A DNA stretch of 64,000 nt. Origin: a bacterium HR11 (GTDB lineage: Bacteria > Acidobacteriota > HRBIN11). The notes beneath the pieces were generated by a model. The model did no database searches. It had not been told where the DNA came from and was given only the letters and a program-made list of their open reading frames with translations. The first letter of the stretch is position 1; each line of letters opens with the position of its first letter. A program made the translations under genes and the position numbers. The stretch is taken from contig BEHN01000003.1 in assembly GCA_002898535.1 (NCBI GenBank), positions 124,001 through 188,000 of the forward strand. Direction: 5' to 3'. Of this stretch, positions 51,185-59,904 are shown in pieces.

Positions 51185-52894
51185 CTACTCCGTCAAGTCC
51201 GTGACCGTGGCCGTCAACCGGCCTCGATGCAGGCGGACCCGCACGGAGGCCCCGACCTGAAGCTGGTCGACGCCCCGCACGACCTGGCCGTCCTCCGTCA
51301 GGCAGATGCTGTAGCCCCGGGCCAGGACGGCTTCGGGTCCGGCCTGGAGGAGGCGGGTCCGGTAATGGTCCCACACTTGCCAGCCGTCGGTCCACCCCCG
51401 CTCGGCGGCCCGGTCGCACCGGTCCGTCAGGTCGGCCCAGGCCCGTCGGCGTTCCTCGTAACTCCTCTCCAGGAGGCGGATGGACAGGCGTTCCCGGACG
51501 GCGTCCAGGGCGCGCGCCCAGGCCTGCCAGGCGCCCCGGGCGCTGGACTCGAGTCGTTCGCGAAGGCGTTGCACGTCCACCATCCGTTCCGTGTAGAGCC
51601 GGTACAAGCGCCCCGGCTCCATCCGCCCCCTGAGGTCCCGCAAAGCCGCCTCGGCCTGCCCGAGGACCTGGCGGCACCGTTCGACCATCGCGATCGTGAG
51701 GTCGGCCAGCTCGGCCGTCCGGCGGTCGACCCACCGTTCTACGGAGACGGGCCACCGACCGCTGACGGCGGACCAGGGCGCATAGGCGCGCTCCTTGGCC
51801 AGGAGCGCCGTCCGGGCGGCCTGGTCCAGCCGATGGGACCAGAGCCGCCATTCCTCGATCAGGGCCCGTCGGGCCTGCAGGACCCGTTGGGCCGCCTGGG
51901 TCGGCGTCGAGGCCCGCACGTCGGCGACCAGGTCGCTGATCGTCTCGTCCTTCTCGTGGCCGACGGCCGAGATGACGACCTTGCCCATCGTCTCGGACAC
52001 GTCGCGAATCGTCCGGGCGAGCGTCTCGTCGTTGAAGGCCCAGAGGTCCTCGACGGAGCCCCCGCCCCGGCCCACGATGATGACCTGGACGTCGGGCCGT
52101 CGGCCCAGCGTCTGGAGGCCCTGGACGAGCTGGGGCGGGGCGGCGTCCCCCTGGACCTGCGCATGATACAGGACGACCCGCAGATAGGTCTCGCCCTCTT
52201 CCAGACGCTCCGACCGGATGAAGTCGGCAAGCGTCGTCAGACACGCCGGCGGGATGCCCTCCAGGACGAGGCCCGTGCGACCCTGGTCGTGCAGAGTCTT
52301 CAAGATGTCCCGCACGGCCGCCCCGTCGACGGACGTCACGACGCCGACCGTATCGACCCAGCCCGCCAGGGGCCGCTTGCGCCCTTCGTCCAGCAGGCCC
52401 TCGGCGCTCAGCTTCTCCTTGAGCTGAAGGTACCGGGCGTGGAGCAGGCCGGCGCCCTCGGGGACGACCGTCCGGACCCGCAGGCTACAAGAGCTCCGCT
52501 TTTCGCTGGAATAGAACGTGACCGTCCCGAAGAAGACGTAGACCTGGCCGTCCTCCGGGACGATCCCCACGCGGGCCCGGTCGAAGATGACGGCGTCCAG
52601 TTGCGCCTGCTCGTCCTTGATGGTAAAGAAGACCCAGTCGTTGTAAATGCGCCGGTTCGAGACCTCGCCCCGGACCCACACGGCCGGAAACTGGCCCCGC
52701 AGGAGGTCGTCGATCTGGCGGGCCAGCTCGCTGACCCGCCAGACCCGGACGCCCGGCGGGATGACCGAGGAGACGGGCGGACTCGTCTCCTGAAGGGCCG
52801 AGGAAATCGGCCCCCACAGGTCCTCGACGGCCGTCCAGTCCGTGTCTGCGGCCACCGGGTCCGCCGGCTCCGAGGGCTTGATTCGATCGGCCAT
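51185..52894 (-). CDS. xseA: Exodeoxyribonuclease VII large subunit
   Basis: 569 residues from the ATG with GGAGG six bases upstream; longer than the usual 400-460 because of an N-terminal extension of about 45 residues and an extended C-terminal coiled coil. OB-fold: VRVWRVSELARQIDDLL, VWVRGEVSN, WVFFTIKDEQAQLDAVIF. Catalytic core: VGVVTSVDGAAVRDIL, VIIVGRGGGSVEDLWAFNDE and ISAVGHEKDETISDLVADVRASTPT. The C-terminus ends with the ARGYSICL and VRGVDQLQVGASVRVRLHRG segment. Degrades single-stranded DNA from both ends; works with XseB in mismatch repair and crosslink tolerance. Confidence 0.95.
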   Translation of the reverse strand: MADRIKPSEPADPVAADTDWTAVEDLWGPISSALQETSPPVSSVIPPGVRVWRVSELARQIDDLLRGQFPAVWVRGEVSNRRIYNDWVFFTIKDEQAQLDAVIFDRARVGIVPEDGQVYVFFGTVTFYSSEKRSSCSLRVRTVVPEGAGLLHARYLQLKEKLSAEGLLDEGRKRPLAGWVDTVGVVTSVDGAAVRDILKTLHDQGRTGLVLEGIPPACLTTLADFIRSERLEEGETYLRVVLYHAQVQGDAAPPQLVQGLQTLGRRPDVQVIIVGRGGGSVEDLWAFNDETLARTIRDVSETMGKVVISAVGHEKDETISDLVADVRASTPTQAAQRVLQARRALIEEWRLWSHRLDQAARTALLAKERAYAPWSAVSGRWPVSVERWVDRRTAELADLTIAMVERCRQVLGQAEAALRDLRGRMEPGRLYRLYTERMVDVQRLRERLESSARGAWQAWARALDAVRERLSIRLLERSYEERRRAWADLTDRCDRAAERGWTDGWQVWDHYRTRLLQAGPEAVLARGYSICLTEDGQVVRGVDQLQVGASVRVRLHRGRLTATVTDLTE

Positions 52895-53002
52895 ACGAAA
52901 CCTCCGGAACCCTATTATAATCGTTTGCCTCCCCGACGGGGATAGAAGCAAGGTGTGGGGTATGGGGCCTGCACCGAACGCCCGCCACCGGATGGACAAG
53001 CT

Positions 53003-53782
53003 ATGGTCTCGGTCTTCTATGTGGGGTTGATGGGCCTGTCATTGGGTACCGTCTTGAGCCTGAGCCTACTTCGCGTCCGCCAGACGGGCGTCGGCCTGTT
53101 CGTCCTTATCAGCCTATGCGTGGCGGGTCTTGTCCTCCTCGGGACGGCCGGCCTGCCCCCGCAGGCCCGGACCATCGCCCCAAGCTTGTGGGTGGCGCAT
53201 TGGGCGTGGCTCATCCTGACACTCGTCTGGGGCGGGACGGCGTGGCTCTTGCCGACCCGCTGGGCGCAGGTCACGTGGTGGCTGGTCCCCCTGACGGCCC
53301 TGGGGTGGTGGGCGGCCGCCGTGCCTCACCTGCCGAACGCCGCGGGCGGGCCGCCGGGTCTCGCCGCCGGCGGGACGCTCCTCCTGACGGCCCTCCTGAT
53401 GGGCTCCGTCAGTACGGCGATGGTCGTCGGCCACTGGTACCTGGTGAATCCGGGCTTGAGCATCCGGGCCTTGGAGCAGATGAGCTTGGCTTATTTGGGG
53501 ATCGCCCTGGCCCGTCTGGCCTGGGCCGTCGGCTGGACCTTTCACGACTGGGGCCGCTACCGGGACCTCCTGGCCGGCTGGAGTCTCGACGCCGTCTTTC
53601 TGCTCCAGCGGTGGGGTTTCAGCCTCCTGCTGTCGCTGGTCCTGGCCTGGATGGTCTACCGGACGGCCAAGATCCGCTCGACCCAATCGGCGACTGGCAT
53701 CCTCTATGCGGCGATGGTCGTGACGATCGTCGGCGAGTTCGTCGGCCTCTACCTGTGGCTCCACCGGGGCCTCCTGCAGTGA
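53003..53782 (+). CDS. Multi-pass membrane protein, unknown function
   Basis: 259 residues with seven to eight predicted membrane helices, e.g. FYVGLMGLSLGTVLSLSLL, VGLFVLISLCVAGLVLLG, LWVAHWAWLILTLVWG and ILYAAMVVTIVGEFVGLYLWL. A His in HWAWL and one in VVGHWYLV lie within helices, and the layout vaguely recalls respiratory-chain membrane subunits, but I find no firm family. The start at 53003 has GGA six bases before. It is divergent from xseA, with about 108 bp between. Confidence 0.75.
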   Translation: MVSVFYVGLMGLSLGTVLSLSLLRVRQTGVGLFVLISLCVAGLVLLGTAGLPPQARTIAPSLWVAHWAWLILTLVWGGTAWLLPTRWAQVTWWLVPLTALGWWAAAVPHLPNAAGGPPGLAAGGTLLLTALLMGSVSTAMVVGHWYLVNPGLSIRALEQMSLAYLGIALARLAWAVGWTFHDWGRYRDLLAGWSLDAVFLLQRWGFSLLLSLVLAWMVYRTAKIRSTQSATGILYAAMVVTIVGEFVGLYLWLHRGLLQ

Positions 53783-53793
53783 AGCCATTGCTG

Positions 53794-53873
53794 ATATAGA
53801 CCACAGACTATAGACCATGGACCATAGACCCCTGGGCCCAAGCAGGTCTATGGTCTGTGGTCTATGGTCGGAT
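53794..53873. terminator. Long hairpin of GACCATA heptamers between convergent genes
   Basis: The left arm (TATAGACCACAGACTATAGACC) and right arm (GGTCTATGGTCTGTGGTCTA) face each other around GGGCCCA. It lies 12 bp after the membrane-protein gene and before a convergent unit, the same position as the hairpin at 2950-3043. Confidence 0.6.
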
Positions 53874-53874
53874 T

Positions 53875-54350
53875 TATCAGAGCTGTTCGGTTCGTGAGAA
53901 TGGCGTCGGAACCACCTTTCCCAACGCCTGGGAAGTACGGTTTTTCAAAGTGACGAAGTGACGAGCCATGGCCTTAGACCGATGGGCCGGTCGGGAGTTC
54001 GGGGATTCGGGAATCCGGCAATTCGGGAATTCGGGAGTTTGGGAACTCGGGCATGAGGGGTCGGCCGGGACGGGAGTGAGGCCTGAAGGCTGGCGCCGGC
54101 GGTCGGCGACAGGAGGGGGCGAAAAGTCAGAAAAGCTTCAGGAAGACGGGGGACTTGGAACGATGGATGCTCTTTGCCTTCTACTTCTACGTCGGCCGCC
54201 GAACAGCCTTCCCGGATTCCCGGACTGCCGAATTCCCGAATTTCCGAACTGCCCACCTGCCGAACTGCCCTTTGCTTGAAAAGCTATTCTCCCCGGAGGG
54301 TCGAAAAAGCCGAATCCATGCGGGTTTTCACCAACCGAACGGCTCTGCTA
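53875..54350 (-). mobile_element. Type 1 MITE-like element with long foreign core
   Basis: 476 bp. Left TA-T-CAGAGCTGTTCGGTTCGTGAGAATGGCG, right TTTTCACCAACCGAACGGCTCTG-C-TA. The arms match the other copies but the core differs: octamers of GGGAATTC plus the 54091-54222 module that also occurs inverted at 43641-43790. The last three bases (54348-54350) are the TAG stop of the minus-strand LuxE-like gene. It fills the 53876-54347 gap. Confidence 0.87.
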
Positions 54351-55439
54351 TGCCAGGAGGCTACAGCCGCGGGGTTCGGCCTCGGGGAGGCGGCCCTCGA
54401 GGGTCAGACCCTCGGCGTCGACGCAACCTACGTCTTCGGTGACGATGAAGGCGATGGAATCGAGGTTGGCCGGGTCGATGAAGGCGAGGGGCCCCGTCGC
54501 CGGGGGCTCGACGGGCCGTCCTGTCTCGGGGTCCCACACGGCGACGTGGACCCACGGAGGCCCGACGAGACGGCGGGAAGCCGGGCGTCCCTCCAGGGCG
54601 GCCCGGACGGTGACGTCGTAGAACTGGCTTCCCAGCTCGGTCATCCCGTACTCGGCGACGATGAAGGCCTCGGGGAGTCCGAAGGTCTGGCTCAGGCGGG
54701 TATAGAGTTCCTCTTTCGTGACGGCGACCCGACGGCCCTTGAAGCCGCCCGTCTCGACGAGGCGGCTTCCCGGCGGGAGGGGCCTCGGGCGGACGCCCCG
54801 CGTTTCCATCCAGAGGAGCCATTCGTAGAGGGCGATGGCCGTCCCGAAGATGAGGACGGGTTCCGGCGAAGCGTCGGCATCGGCCAGCCACCGGCTCGCG
54901 CCCTCGAAGTCGGGGCCGTCGGCCGTCCAGGCATGCAGACTCCCCGGCGTCCCGAAGGCTTCCATGAGCCAGTCCAGCATCTGGCCGAGGGACGACTCGG
55001 GCCGGTGACGGGTCGAGGGGCCGAGGAGGAGCATTCGGACCCGGTCCCGGTCGGGCAGAACCCACCGTCGGAAGTGGCTCAGGGCGGCAGACCGGTAGAG
55101 TTCGAGTCGGAAGAAGGGGTGGACGGACCGACCGGCGGGGCCCCGCTGGGTCCCGCTACTGTAGAAGACGGCCCGGGCGTGCTCTCGGGGGAAGGCCCCG
55201 ACCCAGTGGGTCTTAAACAGCGTGACGGGGACGAAGGGGACGTACCGCCAGTCGCGGACCTGTGTCAGTTCGACACCGAGCCGCCGGACATACCGCCGGT
55301 AGACGGGGTTGTACTCGACTTGATAGCGAAAGACCGTCAGCCACAGGTCGGCCCAGAGGGCCGGGTCTTCCGTGTACGCCTCAAAGTGCTCGATCAGCCG
55401 GTCGGCGAGTTCTTGGCCGGGCCAAAGGACGTCGTTCAT
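54348..55439 (-). CDS. LuxE/PaaK-like acyl-protein synthetase
   Basis: 363 residues from the ATG overlapping the MNT gene stop (ATGA). It fits the acyl-protein synthetase (LuxE) family: VPFVPVTLFKTHW, then an adenylation-type loop VFYSSGTQRG, STRHRPESSLGQML, ETGGFKGRRV, FIVAEYGMTELGSQFYD and AVWDPETGRPV. The family activates a carboxylate to an acyl-adenylate and transfers it to a Cys. LuxC (acyl reductase) is not next to it, so it may take part in another acylation, for example of surface glycans. Its coupling to a HEPN-MNT pair is unusual. Confidence 0.82.
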   Translation of the reverse strand: MNDVLWPGQELADRLIEHFEAYTEDPALWADLWLTVFRYQVEYNPVYRRYVRRLGVELTQVRDWRYVPFVPVTLFKTHWVGAFPREHARAVFYSSGTQRGPAGRSVHPFFRLELYRSAALSHFRRWVLPDRDRVRMLLLGPSTRHRPESSLGQMLDWLMEAFGTPGSLHAWTADGPDFEGASRWLADADASPEPVLIFGTAIALYEWLLWMETRGVRPRPLPPGSRLVETGGFKGRRVAVTKEELYTRLSQTFGLPEAFIVAEYGMTELGSQFYDVTVRAALEGRPASRRLVGPPWVHVAVWDPETGRPVEPPATGPLAFIDPANLDSIAFIVTEDVGCVDAEGLTLEGRLPEAEPRGCSLLA

Positions 55440-55825
55440 GGCCGGGCGTCCATTGCCTTCGAAAGCTGGGCCTCCAGGTGGAGGTCGTCGACGAGGAGGA
55501 TACGGGGACGAAGCATGGCCAGGACCTGAGCTTTTCGTTGCTGTAAGAACCTGCGAAACTCTGCCTCCGTATACCCCTTGGGTTCCACGCCCGGGGGTGC
55601 CAAGTGGATCAGGAGGCGAAACCGCTCCAGGGGGTCTTCCGGGAGACGGGCGGCGACCAGCAAGACGTCCACGTCGCTCCATACGTTGAAGTCGCCCCGG
55701 GCGACGGACCCGTAGACCCAGACCGTGACCGCTCCGAGCGCCGCCTTCGCCCGTTCGGCGAACTGCCGGCCCAGGGCGATGAGCTCGGCCTGCTGAGCCT
55801 TACGACGTTGAAGCACGCTGGACAC
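55436..55825 (-). CDS. MNT-type nucleotidyltransferase
   Basis: 129 residues from a GTG at 55825 with GGGAGG nine bases upstream; the gene overlaps the end of the HEPN gene by 26 bases. The core motif is WVYGSVARGDFNVWSDVDVLLV, giving GSxARG and SDxD. In HEPN-MNT modules the MNT protein is the antitoxin, which in studied cases AMPylates the HEPN RNase. A further GTG at 55816 is possible. Confidence 0.83.
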   Translation of the reverse strand: MSSVLQRRKAQQAELIALGRQFAERAKAALGAVTVWVYGSVARGDFNVWSDVDVLLVAARLPEDPLERFRLLIHLAPPGVEPKGYTEAEFRRFLQQRKAQVLAMLRPRILLVDDLHLEAQLSKAMDARP

Positions 55826-56222
55826 TGCGAAACGCCTCCCACACGAAGTCGATGATATGGTCGGCCCACCGGAGGGCTTCTTGAGCCTGCTCATCGTGAT
55901 AAAACTCGAAAGGGCTCCCCTCGGGATAGGCGTCCGGGTAGCGGGATGGAATATAGTGGCGTTCCAGGCCCTCGGCCGCGGTTACGACGCTGGACGGGAC
56001 CGAGAAGCCCGATGCCTCGACCTGTCGGATCAAGCGTCTCAGAGAGTGTCCGTGGGCGACTTGGCCGATACTGATCAGAAGAGCTTTTAAGGCGCATTGA
56101 GCCGCTTGCTCGGCCTTAAAGCAAGCCCATGCGTAGTCCCTCTCGGAACGGTCCCGCTCGGCGGACTCTAAGGTATGCTCAGCCTGCCGCATCCAGCGTT
56201 GGAATTCCCCTTCATCCAGCAT
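55800..56222 (-). CDS. HEPN-domain protein
   Basis: 140 residues; GAGGG five bases before the ATG. Typical HEPN helices: DYAWACFKAEQAAQCALKAL, HGHSLRRLIRQVEASG and the late RYPDAYPEG followed by YHDEQAQEALRWADHIIDFV. The RYPDAYPEG segment is diagnostic for the MNT-linked type. The usual RxxxxxH RNase motif is not evident, so it may be a non-catalytic variant. Toxin half of a predicted toxin-antitoxin or regulatory pair. Confidence 0.83.
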   Translation of the reverse strand: MLDEGEFQRWMRQAEHTLESAERDRSERDYAWACFKAEQAAQCALKALLISIGQVAHGHSLRRLIRQVEASGFSVPSSVVTAAEGLERHYIPSRYPDAYPEGSPFEFYHDEQAQEALRWADHIIDFVWEAFRSVQRASTS

Positions 56223-56325
56223 ACCCACCCTCTCCCCACGAAGGGTCCGGGTCCCGCGTCGGATGTCAGAATTTCGGTCCCGACCCTCTGCCTTTGACCC
56301 CAACGGCCTCTGGGACCCCGGCTAT

Positions 56326-58341
56326 TTACTCCGGGCCCCGGCACGTCGGGCAAGCCCGGCGGAGCTTCTGGCGGACGCGCTCGGGCTGAAATTCCAGGGG
56401 CGGCTGGAGGAGCCGTCGGGCGACGTCGAGGGCCTTTTGCCAGAAGGCGACGGCCTCGTCGGTCTTCCCCAGGGCCATGCAGATGTCGCCGGCGTGGTCG
56501 AAGACGACGGGGTCGAGGAGGTCCCGCCGGAGGACGTCCTGCATGACGGCCCAGGCCTGGGCGTAGTCGCCCATGCGATAATGGACCCAGGCCAGGCTGT
56601 CCAGGTAGGCCGGGCTTTCGGGCTCGACCTCCAGGGCCTTCTGGATGTAGGTGAAGGCCTCGGAGAGGCGCATGTTCCGGTCGGCCCACATGTAGCCCAG
56701 GTTGTTGAGGGCGGCGGCGTGATACGGGTTCTGCCGGAGGACCTGCTGGAAAGCGGCCGCCGCGTCGTCGACCCGGTTCATCCGCTCGAGGAGATTGGCC
56801 CATGTAAAGAGCGTTTCCACGTCCTGGGGATTCTGCCGGAGACGGTCCCGGACGATCTTTTCGGCCTTCTTGAACTGACGGGTCCGCTGGTAGAAGGCGA
56901 CGAGGGTCGTCCACTCGTCGGAGTCCAGCTCGAGGAGTCGCTGATAGAGCTTTTCCGCCTCCGAGGTTTGACCCCGGGCTTCCAGGAGCAGGGCCTCCGT
57001 ACGGGTCCAGCGGGCGGCCTCCCGGGGGAACCGGGTCCGGGCCGCATTCAGCATGTCGGGGACCTTCTCATACTGACGGGCCAGGACGGCGGCCCGGATC
57101 TGCTCTTCCAGGACCTCCGGCTGAGGGTCCAGGGCATAGGCTTCCGTGTAAGCCTGGAGAGCCGTCTCGTAGTCCTGCAGGCTCATGGCGGCCTGGGCCT
57201 TGAGGACCCAGACGGCCCGCTGGTAGCGCCGTCGGTCGGCCGGGGGCAAGTCAGAAGCCTGGGCCAGGTCTTGCAGGATGCGGTCGGCATCTTGACGGAC
57301 CTCGGACCACCGCCACGCGCGGGCGAGCAGAAGGAGCCGCCGGATTTGGACCTCGGGCGAACGGCCGATGCGGTCGGCGTGCTCGTCCAGAAACTGCAGG
57401 GCCGGGGAGGGGCCCTTCTGGCGGGCGAGGACCTGGACTTTCAGGAGCCAGGCCGACGACTCATCCGGATGGCGGTCCAGGTAGGCGTCCACGGCCTGGA
57501 GGGCGGCCTCGAAGAGGCGCTGTTCTTGTAAGGTTTGGACGGCTGTCTGGAGCAGGTCGAAGTCGTCCGGGGCGCGGGCCAAGGCGTCCCGCAGGGCCTG
57601 TTGGGCCTCGGTCCGGCGGCCCTGCTGGAGAAGCAGAAGGGCGTAAGCCCGGTAGCCGTCCGGGTCCTCGGGATGGGCGGCGATATAACGGCGGATGATG
57701 GCCTCCGCCCGGTCCGGGTGGTTGGCCTTCATGTAAGCCTCGAACAAGGGGAGGAGGACCTGGGGCGTGTCGGGGCTGACCCGCGTGAGGAGCTTCTCGC
57801 CGAGCTGAATGGCCGCCTCGTACTGCTGAGTTCGAATCAGCAGGTACAGGACCCGATGGGCGACCCGGGGGTCCGGGTCGAATTCCAGGTACTTCTGATA
57901 GGCCGCCACGGCCCGGGCCTGGAGGCCCTCGTCGCCATTGGTCAGGCTCAAGAACTCGAGGACCTCGCCGAGCTCCCGCCAGGCCGGCCACAGGTCGGCC
58001 TGGAGACTCACGGCGCTCTCGTACGCCTGGGCGGCTTCTTGCCAGCGGCCCTTTCGGCGGTAGACGGAGCCAAGCTCATAGTACACGTAGCCCGGGGCCG
58101 TCGCATGTTCGAGGGCCTGCCGGTACAGACGCTCGGCCCCGTCCAGGTCGCCGGCCAGGTCGGCCATCCGGGCCTGCATGTAGGCGACGTAGCTCTCCCG
58201 GACCGGGTCCGAAGCGGTCGCCTCTTGGGCAAAAGCCAGCGTCATCCCGAGGATGGCCCAGGCCCCCAAGAAGAGCCCCACGAGAATGGCAAATGGCAAA
58301 TGGCGAACGGCGAATGGCGAATAGCGAATGGCGAACCGCAT
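56326..58341 (-). CDS. Large exported TPR protein
   Basis: 671 residues from the ATG at 58341 (GTG at 58362 is an alternative). A signal-like N-terminus RFAIRYSPFAVRHLPFAI-LVGLFLGAW ends near FAQ. About 14-16 TPR units fill the rest (e.g. GYVYYELGSVYRRKGRWQEAAQAY, PAYLDSLAWVHYRMGDYAQAW). The first 16 residues are encoded by a GCGARTR heptamer array, so a non-coding repeat has become part of the signal region. If the start is later (GTG at about 58281), the array would be non-coding. Possibly an outer-membrane biogenesis or secretion scaffold. Confidence 0.83.
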   Translation of the reverse strand: MRFAIRYSPFAVRHLPFAILVGLFLGAWAILGMTLAFAQEATASDPVRESYVAYMQARMADLAGDLDGAERLYRQALEHATAPGYVYYELGSVYRRKGRWQEAAQAYESAVSLQADLWPAWRELGEVLEFLSLTNGDEGLQARAVAAYQKYLEFDPDPRVAHRVLYLLIRTQQYEAAIQLGEKLLTRVSPDTPQVLLPLFEAYMKANHPDRAEAIIRRYIAAHPEDPDGYRAYALLLLQQGRRTEAQQALRDALARAPDDFDLLQTAVQTLQEQRLFEAALQAVDAYLDRHPDESSAWLLKVQVLARQKGPSPALQFLDEHADRIGRSPEVQIRRLLLLARAWRWSEVRQDADRILQDLAQASDLPPADRRRYQRAVWVLKAQAAMSLQDYETALQAYTEAYALDPQPEVLEEQIRAAVLARQYEKVPDMLNAARTRFPREAARWTRTEALLLEARGQTSEAEKLYQRLLELDSDEWTTLVAFYQRTRQFKKAEKIVRDRLRQNPQDVETLFTWANLLERMNRVDDAAAAFQQVLRQNPYHAAALNNLGYMWADRNMRLSEAFTYIQKALEVEPESPAYLDSLAWVHYRMGDYAQAWAVMQDVLRRDLLDPVVFDHAGDICMALGKTDEAVAFWQKALDVARRLLQPPLEFQPERVRQKLRRACPTCRGPE
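58282..58337 (-). repeat. GCGARTR heptamer array overlapping a coding start
   Basis: Eight 7-bp units (written on the plus strand GAGAATG, GCAAATG, GCGAACG, GCGAATG, GCGAATA, ...). Twenty-one bases, three units, make seven codons, hence the period FAIRYSP/FAVRHLP on the minus strand. Confidence 0.88.
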
Positions 58342-58368
58342 CCTGGGTCTCGTGTCCCGCACCCCCTT

Positions 58369-59829
58369 CTATGAGAGGTCCACCCAGACACTCTTGACCT
58401 GGGTGTACATCTCGAGGGCGTGCATGCCCAACTCCCGGCCGAAGCCGCTGTGTTTGTAGCCCCCGAAGGGCATCGATACGTCGTACAGGTTGTACGTGTT
58501 GACCCACACGGTCCCGGCCTTCAGGGCGCGGGCCACACGGTGGGCTTTCTTGACGTCCCGGGTCCATACGGCCGCCGCCAGGCCGTAAATCGTCTGATTG
58601 GCGACCCGGATCATCTCTTCTTCGTCCCGGCAGGGGATGACGGCCAGGACGGGGCCGAAGATCTCCTCCTGGGCGATCGTGTGGGCCGGGTCGACCGAGT
58701 CGAAGATCGTCGGCTCGAAGAAGTAGCCCCGCTCGAAGGGAGGCCGCCGGCCGCCGATGACGAGCCGGTCGCCCTCCTCGAGGGCCTTCCGGACGTAGGA
58801 TTCGACCTTTTCCAGCTGGGCCTTGTTGGCCAGGGGGCCCATCCGGGTGTTCGGGTCGAGGGGGTCGCCGGGACGGAGCTTCTGGGTGCGCTCGACGAGC
58901 CGTTCCAGAAGCCGGTCGTGGACATCCGCATCGACGATCAGGCGGGACCCGGCGGCGCAGACCTCGCCCTGGTTGTAGAAGATACCGATGTAGGCCCCCC
59001 GGACGGCGGCCTCCAGGTCGGCGTCGGCGAAGACGATGTTGGGCGACTTCCCGCCGAGTTCGAGGGTGACCCGCTTGAGCGTGGCGGCCGCCTCCCGCAT
59101 GACCCACTTGCCCGTCTCGGTGCTCCCCGTGAAGGCGATCTTATCGACGCCGGGGTGGCGGACGAGGGCGGCCCCCGTGACGGCGCCGGGACCCGTCACG
59201 ACGTTGAAGATACCCGGCGGGGCGTCGGCCTCCTGGAAGATTTCGGCCAGCTTCAGGATGCTCAGGGGCGTCGTCTCGGACGGCTTGTGGACGACCGTGT
59301 TCCCGCAGGCCAAGGCCGGGGCGATCTTCCAGACGGCCAGCAGGAGCGGGAAGTTCCAGGGCGTGATGGCCGCACAGACGCCGAGGGGCTCCCGGAGGGT
59401 GTAGCAGAAGGCCGGCCACTTGGTCGGGACCGTCTCGCCGTGGATTTTGGTGACCCAGCCGGCGTAGTAGTGAAACAGCTCGGCGACCATCGGGACGTCC
59501 ACGTTCCGGGCGTCCCGGATGGGCTTGCCCGAGTCGAGGCTCTCGATGTAGGCCAGCTCTTCCCGGTGGGCCCACACGAGGTCGCCGATCCGCCACAGGA
59601 GACGACTTCGCTCGTAGGGCGTCATCCGGGACCAGGGCCCCTCCTCGAAGGCCTGCCGGGCCGCCCGGACGGCCCGGTCGACGTCGGCCTCGTCGGCCAG
59701 GGCGACCTCGGTGATGACCTCCTCGGTCGCCGGGTTGACGGTCGGGAACGTCCGACCCGACAGGCTCTCACAGAACTCGCCGCCGATGAACAGCCGCCCG
59801 GATGGCAACGTGACCCTGGGCTCCGTCAT
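58369..59829 (-). CDS. Aldehyde dehydrogenase (NAD(P)-dependent)
   Basis: 486 residues; GGAGG seven bases before the ATG. Conserved motifs: TPWNFPLLLAVWKIAPALACGNTVVHKPSE, FTGSTETGKWV, LELGGKSPN with the general-base Glu, and NQGEVCAAGSR with the catalytic Cys. EEIFGPVL and YGLAAAVWT and the C-terminal MPFGGYKHSGFGRELG complete the ALDH pattern. It resembles the betaine/phenylacetaldehyde-type ALDH group. It lies 75 bp after the enoyl-CoA hydratase gene, so oxidation of an aldehyde to a carboxylate in a degradation pathway is plausible. Confidence 0.93.
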   Translation of the reverse strand: MTEPRVTLPSGRLFIGGEFCESLSGRTFPTVNPATEEVITEVALADEADVDRAVRAARQAFEEGPWSRMTPYERSRLLWRIGDLVWAHREELAYIESLDSGKPIRDARNVDVPMVAELFHYYAGWVTKIHGETVPTKWPAFCYTLREPLGVCAAITPWNFPLLLAVWKIAPALACGNTVVHKPSETTPLSILKLAEIFQEADAPPGIFNVVTGPGAVTGAALVRHPGVDKIAFTGSTETGKWVMREAAATLKRVTLELGGKSPNIVFADADLEAAVRGAYIGIFYNQGEVCAAGSRLIVDADVHDRLLERLVERTQKLRPGDPLDPNTRMGPLANKAQLEKVESYVRKALEEGDRLVIGGRRPPFERGYFFEPTIFDSVDPAHTIAQEEIFGPVLAVIPCRDEEEMIRVANQTIYGLAAAVWTRDVKKAHRVARALKAGTVWVNTYNLYDVSMPFGGYKHSGFGRELGMHALEMYTQVKSVWVDLS

Positions 59830-59904
59830 AATCCGGCCTCCCTCGGTCTCAGAGTGAAGCGCCCTGGGCTTTTTGCCCCAGGTCTCGGGATACCTCCCGA
59901 ACAC

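Noticed and set aside
55440-55682. N-terminal extension of the LuxE-like frame by 81 residues
   Set aside because: It would overlap most of the MNT gene and is Pro/Gly/Arg-rich; the ATGA overlap start at 55439 is better.
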